A DNA stretch of 52,117 nucleotides from Paracoccaceae bacterium (GTDB taxonomy: Bacteria > Pseudomonadota > Alphaproteobacteria > Rhodobacterales > Rhodobacteraceae), in the NCBI GenBank assembly GCA_024742405.1, contig JANSYP010000014.1, forward strand, positions 1-52,117. Direction: 5' to 3'. This document shows, in pieces, positions 44,296 to 52,117 of the stretch. The number at the start of each line of letters is the position of its first letter. The first letter of the stretch is position 1. The position numbers and the translations under genes were made by a program. Under the pieces are notes generated by a model, which was not told where the DNA came from, made no database searches, and worked only from the letters and a program-made list of their open reading frames with translations.

Positions 44296-45010
44296 CACCC
44301 GGATCCTTTGGGGCGACATGTTCGTAGCCGGCTTTCAGAAACATGTTTATCTGGCCGGGGTCGTTGAACATCATCACATCGACAATCGAGAGATTAGGCT
44401 GAAACGGGCTGTCAAACTGCGTGTAAGCGACGTCCGTCGTTCGAATGAAGTCCAATTTGATGTCCTGCTCTGCAAAGTAGCCTGCATCATAGAGGTCGAG
44501 CCCGCCGATTGGATTGACATACTCGTCTGCCCGCAACTGCCGACAGAGGTTTACCACCCGGTCCTGGCCGCGGAGGTCGGTCTCTCCCTCGACATCGGAC
44601 GCTACGACGATCTCGGTCTCCACGCCGAGATAGGCGCAGGTCCGTTCGAGACTGTGTTTGAGGAAATCGAAGAGCGACCCGCACCGGTAGTCGAGCACAT
44701 CCCGGATTACCGGCATCGCTGCACCAAAATGTGGTGCTTTTCGGTATGCGCCTTCTATCTGCGCGACAAGCTTGGCTGGGTCGTAGCTGTCGGCGACATA
44801 GCGATCACGGACGTTCAGGTAGTCTGACCCTTTCGCCACCGGAACTGTGAATGTCACCGGAGCGCCGTTACGGAGCATCCGGTTACGGTTGATCCACCCC
44901 TTCTTGGTGTACTGGATCGTATCGTATACGACAAATTTATCAGCGATATCAATGAGCTGATAGTAGCCGATATAAGGTAGAAGATATGGCTGCATGATTG
45001 CAAGTCGCAT
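44279..45010 (-). CDS. wbqC: WbqC-family protein
   Basis: The 243-residue product shows the WbqC signature from its first residues: LAIMQPYLLPYIGYYQLIDI, then YTKKGWINRNRML, VTFTVPVAKGSDYLNVRDR, and the C-terminal YVNPIGGLDLYDAGYFAEQD, FDSPFQPNLSIVDVMMFND. WbqC proteins occur in O-antigen and other glycan clusters beside DegT-type aminotransferases and are predicted to attach or make N-acyl groups, though this has hardly been tested. The VioA-like gene is 27 bases upstream. Confidence 0.92.
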   Translation of the reverse strand: MRLAIMQPYLLPYIGYYQLIDIADKFVVYDTIQYTKKGWINRNRMLRNGAPVTFTVPVAKGSDYLNVRDRYVADSYDPAKLVAQIEGAYRKAPHFGAAMPVIRDVLDYRCGSLFDFLKHSLERTCAYLGVETEIVVASDVEGETDLRGQDRVVNLCRQLRADEYVNPIGGLDLYDAGYFAEQDIKLDFIRTTDVAYTQFDSPFQPNLSIVDVMMFNDPGQINMFLKAGYEHVAPKDPGDVPLG

Positions 45011-45037
45011 TAACCTATCGGCCCCGCAACATCGTAT

Positions 45038-46141
45038 TCAGCCTCGAATGAGCGCGAGGACACGCGCGACGTCAGCATCGCTCAGGTCGGGATAGATCGG
45101 CAGGCACAGGATCTCGTTCGCAGCACGCACGGCGTTCGGCAGCCGTGAAAGATCTGCGCTCGGAACGTCCCGATACATCGGGAATTCCGGGATCAAAGGA
45201 TAGAAATAGCGTCGTGGGTGAACGCCGGCTTGCTTCATCCGGTCATAGAGCTCGTCGCGAGAAATCGGATATCGCGGGCCGATCAGCACGGGGAAATAGG
45301 AATAGTTCGAACTCGCCTCGCCACTTCCGGGAAGGCAGGTGACACCATCGACATTCGCCAGCCCGGCTCGATAGAGTGCGTCGATTTCGGAGCGTCGAGA
45401 AATGGCGGCATCGACATATTGCAACTGAAGCAGTCCGAATGCCGCGTTAATCTCGCTGACTTTTCCGTTGATGCCGGTTTCCAATACCTGTGTTTCGCCG
45501 TCATGGCCAAAGTTCTTCAACTTGTCGATATAGTCTTTTATTTCGGCCGTCTGGCTGACGATCGCGCCCCCTTCGAATGTATTGAACACCTTGGTCGCGT
45601 GAAAGCTCAACACCGATAACTCGCCGTGGTTCAGCACGCTGCCGCAATGGCACTTCACGCCGAACGCATGTGCCGCATCGTAGATCACCGGGATATCATG
45701 TTTGGCACCTATGCCATCCAAGGCATCGACATCCGACGGATGTCCGTAACAGTGCACGGGAAGAATTGCTGCGGTGCGTTCGGTGATCGCGTTTTCAACG
45801 CAGCTTGGATCGATATTGAGCGTGACGGGATCGATGTCGACAAAAACGGGCGTTGAGCGCGTCCAGAGTATCGCGTGGGAGGTAGCCACAAAGGAAAAGG
45901 GTGTCGTGATCACCTCGCCTTCGACGTCCAGCGCCTTCAGCGCCGTCACCAGGGCCACCGTCCCGTTGTTGAACAAAGAAATGTAGGGCACGCCGAGATA
46001 ATCGCACAGCGCCGCTTCCAACTCGGCATGGTAGGGGCCGCAATTCGTCAGAATTGCCGTGTCCCAGATCCGGTCAAGATAGGATTTGAACTCGTCCAGC
46101 GGCGGCAGGTATGGCCGTGTGACGTAAATCTCGCTGCTCAT
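45038..46141 (-). CDS. vioA: DegT/DnrJ/EryC1-type sugar aminotransferase (VioA-like)
   Basis: The 367-residue product begins YVTRPYLPPLDEFKSYLDRI followed by W-D-T, and has ISLFNNGTVALVTALKAL and VITTPFSFVATSHAILW, close to VioA, which makes dTDP-4-amino-4,6-dideoxyglucose from the 4-keto sugar. The PLP site is complete: VIYDAAHAFGV with Asp155, and SFHATKVFNTFEGGAIV with the Schiff-base Lys184. It is the first gene of the twelve-gene operon. The genes for the dTDP-keto sugar (rmlA, rmlB) are not in this window. The exact sugar (Qui4N or a relative) is inferred. Confidence 0.88.
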   Translation of the reverse strand: MSSEIYVTRPYLPPLDEFKSYLDRIWDTAILTNCGPYHAELEAALCDYLGVPYISLFNNGTVALVTALKALDVEGEVITTPFSFVATSHAILWTRSTPVFVDIDPVTLNIDPSCVENAITERTAAILPVHCYGHPSDVDALDGIGAKHDIPVIYDAAHAFGVKCHCGSVLNHGELSVLSFHATKVFNTFEGGAIVSQTAEIKDYIDKLKNFGHDGETQVLETGINGKVSEINAAFGLLQLQYVDAAISRRSEIDALYRAGLANVDGVTCLPGSGEASSNYSYFPVLIGPRYPISRDELYDRMKQAGVHPRRYFYPLIPEFPMYRDVPSADLSRLPNAVRAANEILCLPIYPDLSDADVARVLALIRG

Positions 46142-46387
46142 GGAGGCATATGGCTACACTCGGCGAGAAAGGACAAGCCATTGACGTAGCAGACGCCCGC
46201 GCGATCCGGTTTAGTCTCTCCGCACGAGGCTGATCTGCCGAACCGGCTGGACGCGATCGTGCGCTCAAACATGCGCTGGTCGCCCACTTCAAGCCCCTTG
46301 GTCGAGTTGAGACACCATGCCCTCTGTTGAGTAGCAATGGACCGGTCTTCACAGGCCGAACATGCACCTAACACGCTAGCAGCTAAG
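46142..46387. other. Upstream region of the glycan operon
   Basis: About 250 bases between the operon's first gene and the IS3 relic should hold the operon promoter. No Shine-Dalgarno match precedes the VioA-like ATG (the bases before it read CATATGCCTCC), so the start may be slightly different or weakly translated. No operator is evident. Confidence 0.35.
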
Positions 46388-46671
46388 GACTCGGCCAGGA
46401 GTTCATCGCGCCTGACTGCCCACGGTAAAACGGGATGGTGGAACGCCTGATCCGATCACTGATAGAACGGTTCGTCCCCCGCCAGCGCTTCGCGCGCCTC
46501 GCCTTTGCGAGCCTCACAACAGGCGATTGGATCGCCTTCTACAATCACCGCGGACCGCGTCAGGCACGTGGCCCGACAACACCCGCCGCGGCATTCCAGT
46601 TGGCGGCACAACGTGGGCAGAATCCGTTTGGTCGAAACGGGCAAGGCGTGCGCGGCACGGTACGCAGCTAG
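46388..46671 (+). pseudogene. Second relic of an IS3-family transposase
   Basis: One frame reads GQEFIAPDCPR, a stop, NGMVERLIRSLIERF, then DWIAFYNHRGPRQARG and TTPAAAFQLAA. This is the end of an IS3 OrfB: D-N-G-x-E-F (second catalytic Asp region), N-G-M-V-E-R-x-I-R-x-L-K, then D-W-I-x-F-Y-N-H-R-R-P-H-Q-A-L. The TAA at 46424 and substitutions at H-R-R-P-H-Q show it is inactive. The rest of the element and its ends are not visible. It is better preserved than the relic at 19.8 kb. Confidence 0.78.
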
Positions 46672-46973
46672 AGACTGCATCCCTTCCTTGCGTCTCGACC
46701 TGAGCAGGTCACTACACCCAGTCAATTTGACCTTGAGCGATCTCCGCTTTTCGTTCGGGCTCCACTGACACCAACAAAGAGAAACCTTGTCGGCAAAACT
46801 GAGCCTGTGCACGGCGGTGTCGTTTCGGCCGGGAAACCAGGTCCTGCTCTTTTCCGCGGGCGACCCCGGCAGTCCCGCTACCGGCGCTGTGTGGCTCGCT
46901 CACAGGCAGTGTTCGTTCGAGCTTTGGTTAGTGCTAAGAACGCTTAAGATGGGACCGGTGGAGTGCCGCAAGA
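46672..46973. other. Gene-poor stretch before the sensor kinase
   Basis: About 300 bases contain short frames only and the promoter of the kinase gene. A 118-codon minus-strand frame crosses it into the IS3 relic without motifs. I see nothing else. Confidence 0.35.
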
Positions 46974-48377
46974 ATGCGTTGGGATAGTCTGAGTTTACGG
47001 TCACAAGTGACAATCGTCGTCCTGTTGTTCTGGATGATCATGCAAGGCATTGCTGTCTACGAAGACCTGGCGCAGATCCAAAGTGCAAATGACTACGAGA
47101 TGGATCAGAGAGGCGGCGGATTTCTTGCCGAGGCCCTTCCAATTCTTGCCGAAACGCCACTTGCATCCCGCAAGGATGTCGCCAACCGGTTTACCAACTT
47201 CGAGCGGCAGATCATCGTCAGTGACCAAAACGCCGCCGACGCTGTTGAAGATGGTGAAAACCATGACACCGAGGCGAAGTGGATCTACGAGCAGCTGCGC
47301 GCGATGGATATTCCTGTCGTGGAACTCTCGGCCACCGATCGCCATATCAAGCCGGCCGGTGGTGCCGAAGGTACATTCGTAAATTTTCGGGCACCACAAA
47401 AAGCCGGGGAAAAGGCCACAGTAGATCGGGGCGCAACGGTAGGTGTGTTTTCCACGCGTCTTTCCGGGGATGATCAGTGGTACAATTTTTACCTTCTGAT
47501 GTCCGCCAAGACTTTCTGGCCGGTTTTTTTCCAAAAATCCATAGACAGTTTGTTTGCGCTCGTACTTCTGATCGTCCTCGCAGGAATCATTGGCCGCGTC
47601 ATGGCACCCTTGGGCGATCTTGCGTCCAATGCAGAGCGTTTCGGGAGGGGCGAGACTACAGGCGCCCTACAACCGAAAGGAAGCGTGGATGTGCGAGATA
47701 CGATTATCTCGTTCAATCGAATGGAAAAACGCATTGCCCACATGCTCAGCTATCAAGTGGCAATGCTCAGAAGCCTGGGACACGATCTGAAAGGGCCGCT
47801 TGCGCGATTGCGCGACCTTACAGAAGAGATTAAACCGGAAAGTGCTCAGGAGCAGGTTTCAAATAAACTCTCCACCGTAGAGTCGTTTGTTCATTCTGTG
47901 GAGGAATTCACGCGGAATGTGCAGCAGGACAAAACCACCTCGCGGATTGACCTGGCGTCCTTATTGGAAGTGCTTGTGGATGAGCAGGTGGAGGCCGGTC
48001 ACGACGCTTCGATCTCCATCGAGGCCGAAAGTATTGTACCGGGCCGTTACAATGCGCTCACCCGCGTTTTTCGAAATTTGATCGAAAATGCGATCAAATA
48101 CGGTGTGAACGTGCATGTTACGGTGTCGGAGAGCCAAGACCAGGCTGTCGTTTTCGTGGACGATGATGGGCCGGGCATCCGAGACGAAGATATCGAAGAG
48201 GCGTTTGAGCCGTTTCAACGGCTTGAAGCCGATGGTCCGGGGAGCGGCCTCGGGCTCGCCATAGTTCGAACGATTGTCATCGATCATGGTGGAACGGTCA
48301 GCCTGTCCAATCGCGAAGGCGGCGGGCTTAGGGCAACTGTTTCTTTGCCGAAGGAAACGTCAGATCAGCCGACGTGA
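46974..48377 (+). CDS. Orphan sensor histidine kinase
   Basis: The 467-residue product has membrane helix 1 at about 12-30 and a periplasmic domain with many acidic residues (QNAADAVEDGENHDTEAK). Helix 2 lies at about 188-210, followed by a HAMP region (MAPLGDLASNAERFGRG). Phospho-acceptor His270 is in RSLGHDLKGPLARL, an uncommon H-box with D-L-K-G-P instead of D-L-R-T-P. The ATPase domain has RNLIENAIKYG, DDDGPGIRDED and GSGLGLAIVR. No response regulator is next to it; the neighbours are an IS relic and the convergent RTX-like gene. The predicted start is the ATG at 46974, with a weak ribosome site (GTGGAG) 16 bases before. Confidence 0.9.
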   Translation: MRWDSLSLRSQVTIVVLLFWMIMQGIAVYEDLAQIQSANDYEMDQRGGGFLAEALPILAETPLASRKDVANRFTNFERQIIVSDQNAADAVEDGENHDTEAKWIYEQLRAMDIPVVELSATDRHIKPAGGAEGTFVNFRAPQKAGEKATVDRGATVGVFSTRLSGDDQWYNFYLLMSAKTFWPVFFQKSIDSLFALVLLIVLAGIIGRVMAPLGDLASNAERFGRGETTGALQPKGSVDVRDTIISFNRMEKRIAHMLSYQVAMLRSLGHDLKGPLARLRDLTEEIKPESAQEQVSNKLSTVESFVHSVEEFTRNVQQDKTTSRIDLASLLEVLVDEQVEAGHDASISIEAESIVPGRYNALTRVFRNLIENAIKYGVNVHVTVSESQDQAVVFVDDDGPGIRDEDIEEAFEPFQRLEADGPGSGLGLAIVRTIVIDHGGTVSLSNREGGGLRATVSLPKETSDQPT

Positions 48378-48436
48378 TGCGCAACCCTGTCCGAGGATTC
48401 CAACGCGGCCACGAGCGTCGGGTGCGTTCCACGCAG

Positions 48437-48464
48437 AACCGGCGGCGATGGATCGCCGCCGGTT
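48437..48464. terminator. Strong bidirectional terminator hairpin
   Basis: AACCGGCGGCGAT (48437-48449) pairs perfectly over 13 bases with ATCGCCGCCGGTT (48452-48464); only GG lies between, so the inner pairs open as a loop. It sits between two convergent genes, 60 bases after the kinase stop and 21 bases after the RTX-like stop on the other strand. T-rich sequence is weak on both sides. Confidence 0.75.
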
Positions 48465-48484
48465 GTGTTGAGATCAGCCTCTGT

Positions 48485-51403
48485 TCAGAAGAGGAAGAAA
48501 TTCGTGCTGCTTTCGACGTAGGAGTCGCTCGCCGGCATGTAGTCTTTCTCCGTCCCGTCGTTCATGATGATCGTCACCTCAGGAGGGCTGTCGAGATAGT
48601 CGTTATGCTCGAGCGTAACGACATCCAGATCGGATTTGCGATCGTAGAGCGTCCAGGCATCCCCACGGTCCTCCCACCGAAGGTTGGCTGCGTAGTTCAC
48701 GCTTTTATCGACATAGGAGAGCTTGTTCAGGACAAGGGTGTCCGCCCCGGAGAAATCGGTGATCCGGGAACTGCCACCGTTCATGTAGAACGTGTTGGAC
48801 CCGCCTGTCCCGGACCAGGTGTTGTAGCCGTCAGAGGTGGAACCTGTGGAGTAGAACGTGTTGGCCTCGTAGTTGCCGATCAGTGTATCGTTGCCCTGGC
48901 TCCCGACGATGTTCTGAACCTGAAAGACCTTGTCGATGTGGGAGTCTTCGCTGCTGTATGTGTGGATCTGGTAGTACTTGCCGTACCAGTCGACGCCCGT
49001 ATCTTTGACGACATACTTGTCGAGGCTCAGGCTCTCCCGCATGTCGGCTTCGATGTAGACGCTACCGGGCATGGTGGCATCTCCGAGAGTGTCGGAACCG
49101 TAGTACTGATATGTGATCGTGTTGTTTCCGTTTCCTCCGACGATTGTGTTATCGGCGAACGCCGGTCCGAACAGGTTGTCCCCGTCGAAACCGTAATATA
49201 TCCGCGCGTCACCTGTGGGATCCAGATCCGTCGTCATGTTGTAGCCGAAGAGAATATCGGAATGTGCCGTGCCCATTATGTATTTGGTGGACTCCAATCC
49301 CTGGATGAAACTCCCTGACCAGGCGCCGGCAACGGCATAGCGACCGCTTCCAAGTTCTTCGGAGAGAGAGTTGGTGAAGTCTTCAACGGCTTCCAGCTCA
49401 CCGGAGGAAATATCGGTTCCGGCGTAGTGGACCTGGTTTGCGTCCGCGGTGAATGCATTCCTTTGCAGCGCTTCGGCGAAGGCAAACTGATGGTCGAAAC
49501 TAAGAGCATCCTGGGTATACCAATCGCCGAAAATGGCTTTGCCCGACCCAAACGACACCTCGAGCTTTGTGCTCCACCCATCGCCAGACTTGTCGATTAC
49601 CTGAAATGCGTAGTCGTCGGCTGCCGAGTTAGACACGTCGATCTGAAGATTCTTGTCGCCGTCCGGGTTCAAGGGCAGCAGAAGTCTGTCCGTGACCGGA
49701 TTGAAGTTGTAGATTGTGCTGACATTGTAGGTGTCCCAAGAGGTTTCTGTCACGGTATCGGCGGGCGTTCCGCCGAAAAGGGACCCCAGCATCGACAGCA
49801 GACCAGAGGTCATGAAGCCGGCGATCGGGTTCAGGGCAACTGCATCCATCCCGAACTCGATGACCTTCTCTCCGACGGTCTCACCCGCGGATCCCATGAT
49901 GTCCATGCCGTTGTAGCCGAAGCTTTCGACCGACGTCACAGCCGCCGGGATATTGCCGATCACGAACGTGTCGCTGCCGCTTCCTGCGACGAACTTGTTG
50001 TTGTAGGTCTTCGTCTTGCCATCCTCGATGGCATTTTGTGGTGCGATCACAAGGTTGTCGCCAGCTTGCAGGACGATGCGGTTGTTGCCTTTCCCGGTGT
50101 TGATGTAGTCGTTTCCAGTACCACCGAAGAAGTAGTCGCCACCGTCGTCCGAACCATAGAGGCTGTTGTTGCCACCTACGCCATAGAGCCTGTTGTTGCC
50201 GCCGCCGTTGGCCTTGATGATGTCGTCGCCCAGGCCACCGATCAACGTATCGCTACCGAAGCCGCCGACGATGTGGTTTCCATAGTCGCCGCCTTTGAAG
50301 ATGTTGTTGAACGTGTACTTAACTTCGACGGTCCCCCAGACCCGGTGTCTCCAGTACTCCTCGGTGATGCCATGGTAGGTGACATAGCCGTCGGCGTTGC
50401 TGGCATCGATGGCGGTGTACTCATACCATTTGGCGTACTCCTTGACCCCCTTATTTTCGGATCGGTAGTAGCCATAGTCGATGGCGTTGATGTTGTGATC
50501 GTCTGCGTCCGTTACGAGCAGATCGGCTGACTTGACCTGGATGTAACGATGCTTCAAGGCGATGGCCTTCTTGTCGGCCGATGCCAGGGTTTTTCCGTAC
50601 TCTTGGGCTTCGTACAACCCGCCGCCATTGTAGCCCGAAATCGTTGGTCCCGACGGCATGTCATCGCCAATCTTGCTGGTAATGTTCAGATTTTGCAGGA
50701 TGTTCCATTCGAAGTCGCTGAATGCACCGGCGTGCAAAGCGCTCGCGCTGCTCGACGCTGCGGTCACTTGGGGTACCAGAAACGACCCTTCGGCCAAAGC
50801 AGGAAGGCCAGCTTGCGATGCAAGGGTGGCGTCCGACGCGCCGGCAAAGAGCGCATTGGGCAGATCGTCTTGCATCGGTTGAATGACGTTCGGCAGTGTC
50901 GTTTGGCCATCGGTTGCAACAGCGGTGGCGCTGCTCGAACCCATGCCCAGAATCGTTTCGGTCGCCGGGATCACCGCGGAGCGCGCGCCCGCATTCACAG
51001 ACATATCGGTCGAACGGTCGGGTGAACCGCCGCCGATGTGCTGCGCAACCTTGTCGCCGTCGCCCGAGGTATCGTCAGACCGAAGGGTCTGGGTGACTTG
51101 CACGGTCCGAGTTTCGGTTTTGATATCGGCCGTCGACTCGTCCAGGGTGCCTTCCGTGTCCTCCATGAGCGGCTGCACAGGCAGTACCGTGTCCTCTGCG
51201 ATTGGCGTGACGATGGGGCTGGGTACAAGGGACTGAACCCCCTTCAGCTGGTCGTCGGTATCGCCAGGCCAGTTGAGATCAACCGGTTGCGTGTCGCTGA
51301 AACCGTCGCCCATGGGATCGCCGAAGATCGGGCCATCCGAAATATTCGCGACGGTGTTTCTGAAGATCGCATTCTCCAGATCACGTTTTTTGAAATCTTC
51401 CAT
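48485..51403 (-). CDS. RTX-like type I secreted protein (972 residues)
   Basis: ATG 51403 is chosen because AAGGA lies eight bases before it; ATG 51412 (MSKMED) is possible. There is no signal peptide. Residues 1-300 are Asp/Ser/Thr-rich and low in structure. Residues 365-490 hold glycine-rich nonapeptide-like repeats: GGFGSDTLIGGLGDDIIKA, then GGGNNRLYGVGGNNSLYGS and GGTGNDYINTGKGNNRIVL. More occur at 700-780 (GGNGNNTITY) and 825-900 (GSQGNDTLIGNYEANTFYS). Such repeats bind calcium outside the cell. Many copies have Asn where Asp is usual. The C-terminus VESSTNFFLF fits a type I export signal. The HlyD-type gene ends 600 bases upstream on the same strand, so an adjacent exporter is likely. 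Confidence 0.85.
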   Translation of the reverse strand: MEDFKKRDLENAIFRNTVANISDGPIFGDPMGDGFSDTQPVDLNWPGDTDDQLKGVQSLVPSPIVTPIAEDTVLPVQPLMEDTEGTLDESTADIKTETRTVQVTQTLRSDDTSGDGDKVAQHIGGGSPDRSTDMSVNAGARSAVIPATETILGMGSSSATAVATDGQTTLPNVIQPMQDDLPNALFAGASDATLASQAGLPALAEGSFLVPQVTAASSSASALHAGAFSDFEWNILQNLNITSKIGDDMPSGPTISGYNGGGLYEAQEYGKTLASADKKAIALKHRYIQVKSADLLVTDADDHNINAIDYGYYRSENKGVKEYAKWYEYTAIDASNADGYVTYHGITEEYWRHRVWGTVEVKYTFNNIFKGGDYGNHIVGGFGSDTLIGGLGDDIIKANGGGNNRLYGVGGNNSLYGSDDGGDYFFGGTGNDYINTGKGNNRIVLQAGDNLVIAPQNAIEDGKTKTYNNKFVAGSGSDTFVIGNIPAAVTSVESFGYNGMDIMGSAGETVGEKVIEFGMDAVALNPIAGFMTSGLLSMLGSLFGGTPADTVTETSWDTYNVSTIYNFNPVTDRLLLPLNPDGDKNLQIDVSNSAADDYAFQVIDKSGDGWSTKLEVSFGSGKAIFGDWYTQDALSFDHQFAFAEALQRNAFTADANQVHYAGTDISSGELEAVEDFTNSLSEELGSGRYAVAGAWSGSFIQGLESTKYIMGTAHSDILFGYNMTTDLDPTGDARIYYGFDGDNLFGPAFADNTIVGGNGNNTITYQYYGSDTLGDATMPGSVYIEADMRESLSLDKYVVKDTGVDWYGKYYQIHTYSSEDSHIDKVFQVQNIVGSQGNDTLIGNYEANTFYSTGSTSDGYNTWSGTGGSNTFYMNGGSSRITDFSGADTLVLNKLSYVDKSVNYAANLRWEDRGDAWTLYDRKSDLDVVTLEHNDYLDSPPEVTIIMNDGTEKDYMPASDSYVESSTNFFLF

Positions 51404-51976
51404 TTTACTCATCCTTGAACAGGGTTTCAGGTTTCGTGAGAGGCTTTCCTCGCGTTTCTCGCTAAGCTCTCTCAAACTCAAATGGGGCATTCCGAACGGA
51501 TCTGCGAGCTAAATCGAGCGTCGATCGTGTAACAAAGTTCTGCAAAAAATTATTGCTTTATTACAGTATGTTAAACGGTAAACAACTCATACTGACGAGA
51601 TTTGGAGAGTCCCGATTGTTCCCGCTTTGGCGTGGCGAGACTCGCAAATCTCAGCTTCGCCCTGAGGAAATATTTCCAAGAGACGCATGCCTTGCGGGCT
51701 TGAAATGCGAACTAATAGAAGCCTGGTGGTTTCAGAATGCGCCGAACCCGACATGAATTGCCGTTTGTAATCTTTCGAGACGGTCAATTCGGAAGCGCAA
51801 TCGGCATCGCCTTACGAATGGTCGGGCGTGTCGCCTTTGCGGATGTCGGTGATCTCGCGCAGTCCGTGGTCGACATGACGGGCGGGTTGGTCACCGGCAG
51901 TCGAGAGAAACGTAAGGTCGTGATCGGGGCTGGCCAAGTGGGGATCGCCCGCGGTCCGGGCGATTGCAGCGGAGGG
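51404..51976. other. Gap between the RTX-like gene and the HlyD end
   Basis: About 570 bases hold the RTX-like gene's promoter region, with an A/T-rich part at 51530-51600 (AAAAAATTATTGCTTTATTA). The part from 51780 to the repeat shows one minus-strand frame reading PDHDLTFLSTAGDQPARH and GLREITDIRKGDTPDHS before a stop, which could be the tail of a lost gene. I am not sure it is coding. Confidence 0.35.
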
Positions 51977-51979
51977 CGC

Positions 51980-52002
51980 GCCGGCGCTTGATTTGCGCCG
52001 GC
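51980..52002 (-). terminator. Hairpin after the right HlyD end
   Basis: This is the same 8-bp GCCGGCGC stem with a 7-base loop as at 116-138, ten bases after the stop codon at 52012-52014. It would end the exporter transcript before the RTX-like gene. Confidence 0.6.
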
Positions 52003-52011
52003 TGTTGGTTT

Positions 52012-52116
52012 TCAGACTTCGCGGAAGGTGTGGTTCAGGCGCGTCTGCAGCGGGTCCATCAGGTACTGGGCCAGCGTTTTCTCGCCTGCCGAGATGAAGA
52101 CCTCGGCCTGCATGCC
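52012..52116 (-). CDS. HlyD-family type I secretion adaptor, C-terminal end (partial)
   Basis: The last 34 codons and stop are identical in DNA and protein to the left-hand copy. The gene enters from beyond the right edge. Its position about 600 bases upstream of the RTX-like gene, on the same strand, fits the usual arrangement of a type I exporter next to its substrate. Confidence 0.8.
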   Translation of the reverse strand, partial: GMQAEVFISAGEKTLAQYLMDPLQTRLNHTFREV

Positions 52117-52117
52117 G

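Larger units (their letters stand above)
51977..52117. repeat. Right copy of the 141-bp perfect inverted repeat
   Basis: This is the exact reverse complement of bases 1-141 and runs off the window edge. Homologous recombination between the two copies would invert the 51.8 kb between them. Confidence 0.95.

Noticed and set aside
49427-50530. A 367-codon plus-strand open frame opposite the RTX-like gene, and another of 314 codons at 48374-49318
   Set aside because: Both are shadows of the RTX-like gene: Val/Asp-rich repeats mirror its Gly/Asn/Asp codons, and neither has a motif or a ribosome site.

Overview
The window looks like chromosome-type DNA of a Roseobacter-group alphaproteobacterium (Rhodobacteraceae). 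This rests on GC-rich codon use, cobaltochelatase CobS, a FliL/MotE flagellar trio, an EnvZ-like kinase next to a metallo-hydrolase, and an RTX-type secreted protein with a type I adaptor gene. These placements come from recognising protein families by eye; no database search was run.

Layout. (1) Both ends carry the same 141 bp in opposite orientation: the last 34 codons of a HlyD-family type I secretion adaptor plus its terminator hairpin. (2) 0.3-4.2 kb: an amidase and two small exported proteins in gene-poor DNA. (3) 4.2-10.8 kb: a divergent pair closely resembling methylotroph dcmR/dcmA (MEDS-domain regulator and dichloromethane dehalogenase-type glutathione transferase). It is followed by a LysR regulator, a class III CoA-transferase, a second GST-like protein, a GFA-family (glutathione/formaldehyde) protein and a nitrilase. 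(4) 11-13.6 kb: a decaying catabolic cluster with an intact RraA-like gene beside broken otnC, otnK, Asp/Glu-racemase and tctA relics. (5) 13.9-19.3 kb: small housekeeping-type genes, an orphan cobS and the flagellar trio. (6) 19.3-25 kb: gene-poor DNA with an IS3 relic, tRNA-Gly and tRNA-Asn, an EnvZ-like kinase and a metallo-beta-lactamase-fold hydrolase. (7) 25-35 kb: a group of exported proteins. A PAN-domain gene and a transglutaminase-like gene are both broken. A peptidoglycan-binding-domain protein and a giant 1776-residue protein are divergently transcribed and share an N-terminal module. (8) 35-46 kb: a twelve-gene minus-strand glycan operon, mostly with overlapping start and stop codons. 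It contains a VioA-like aminotransferase, WbqC, two paralogous propeller proteins, a GNAT, a GT2, three methyltransferases and a GtrA/GtrB/GT-C set. (9) 46-52 kb: a second IS3 relic, an orphan sensor kinase, a strong terminator, and a 972-residue RTX-like protein just upstream of the right-hand HlyD end.

How the genes may work together. The dcm-like genes would convert a halomethane to formaldehyde by glutathione chemistry, with the GFA protein as a possible handler of the product. The glycan operon would make an amino-deoxysugar and modify a surface polymer. The RTX protein would be exported by the type I system whose adaptor ends at each border. The most interesting items are the dcmR/dcmA homologues, the perfect inverted repeats at the borders, the paralogous propeller pair in the glycan operon, and the exported-protein group with in-frame stops.
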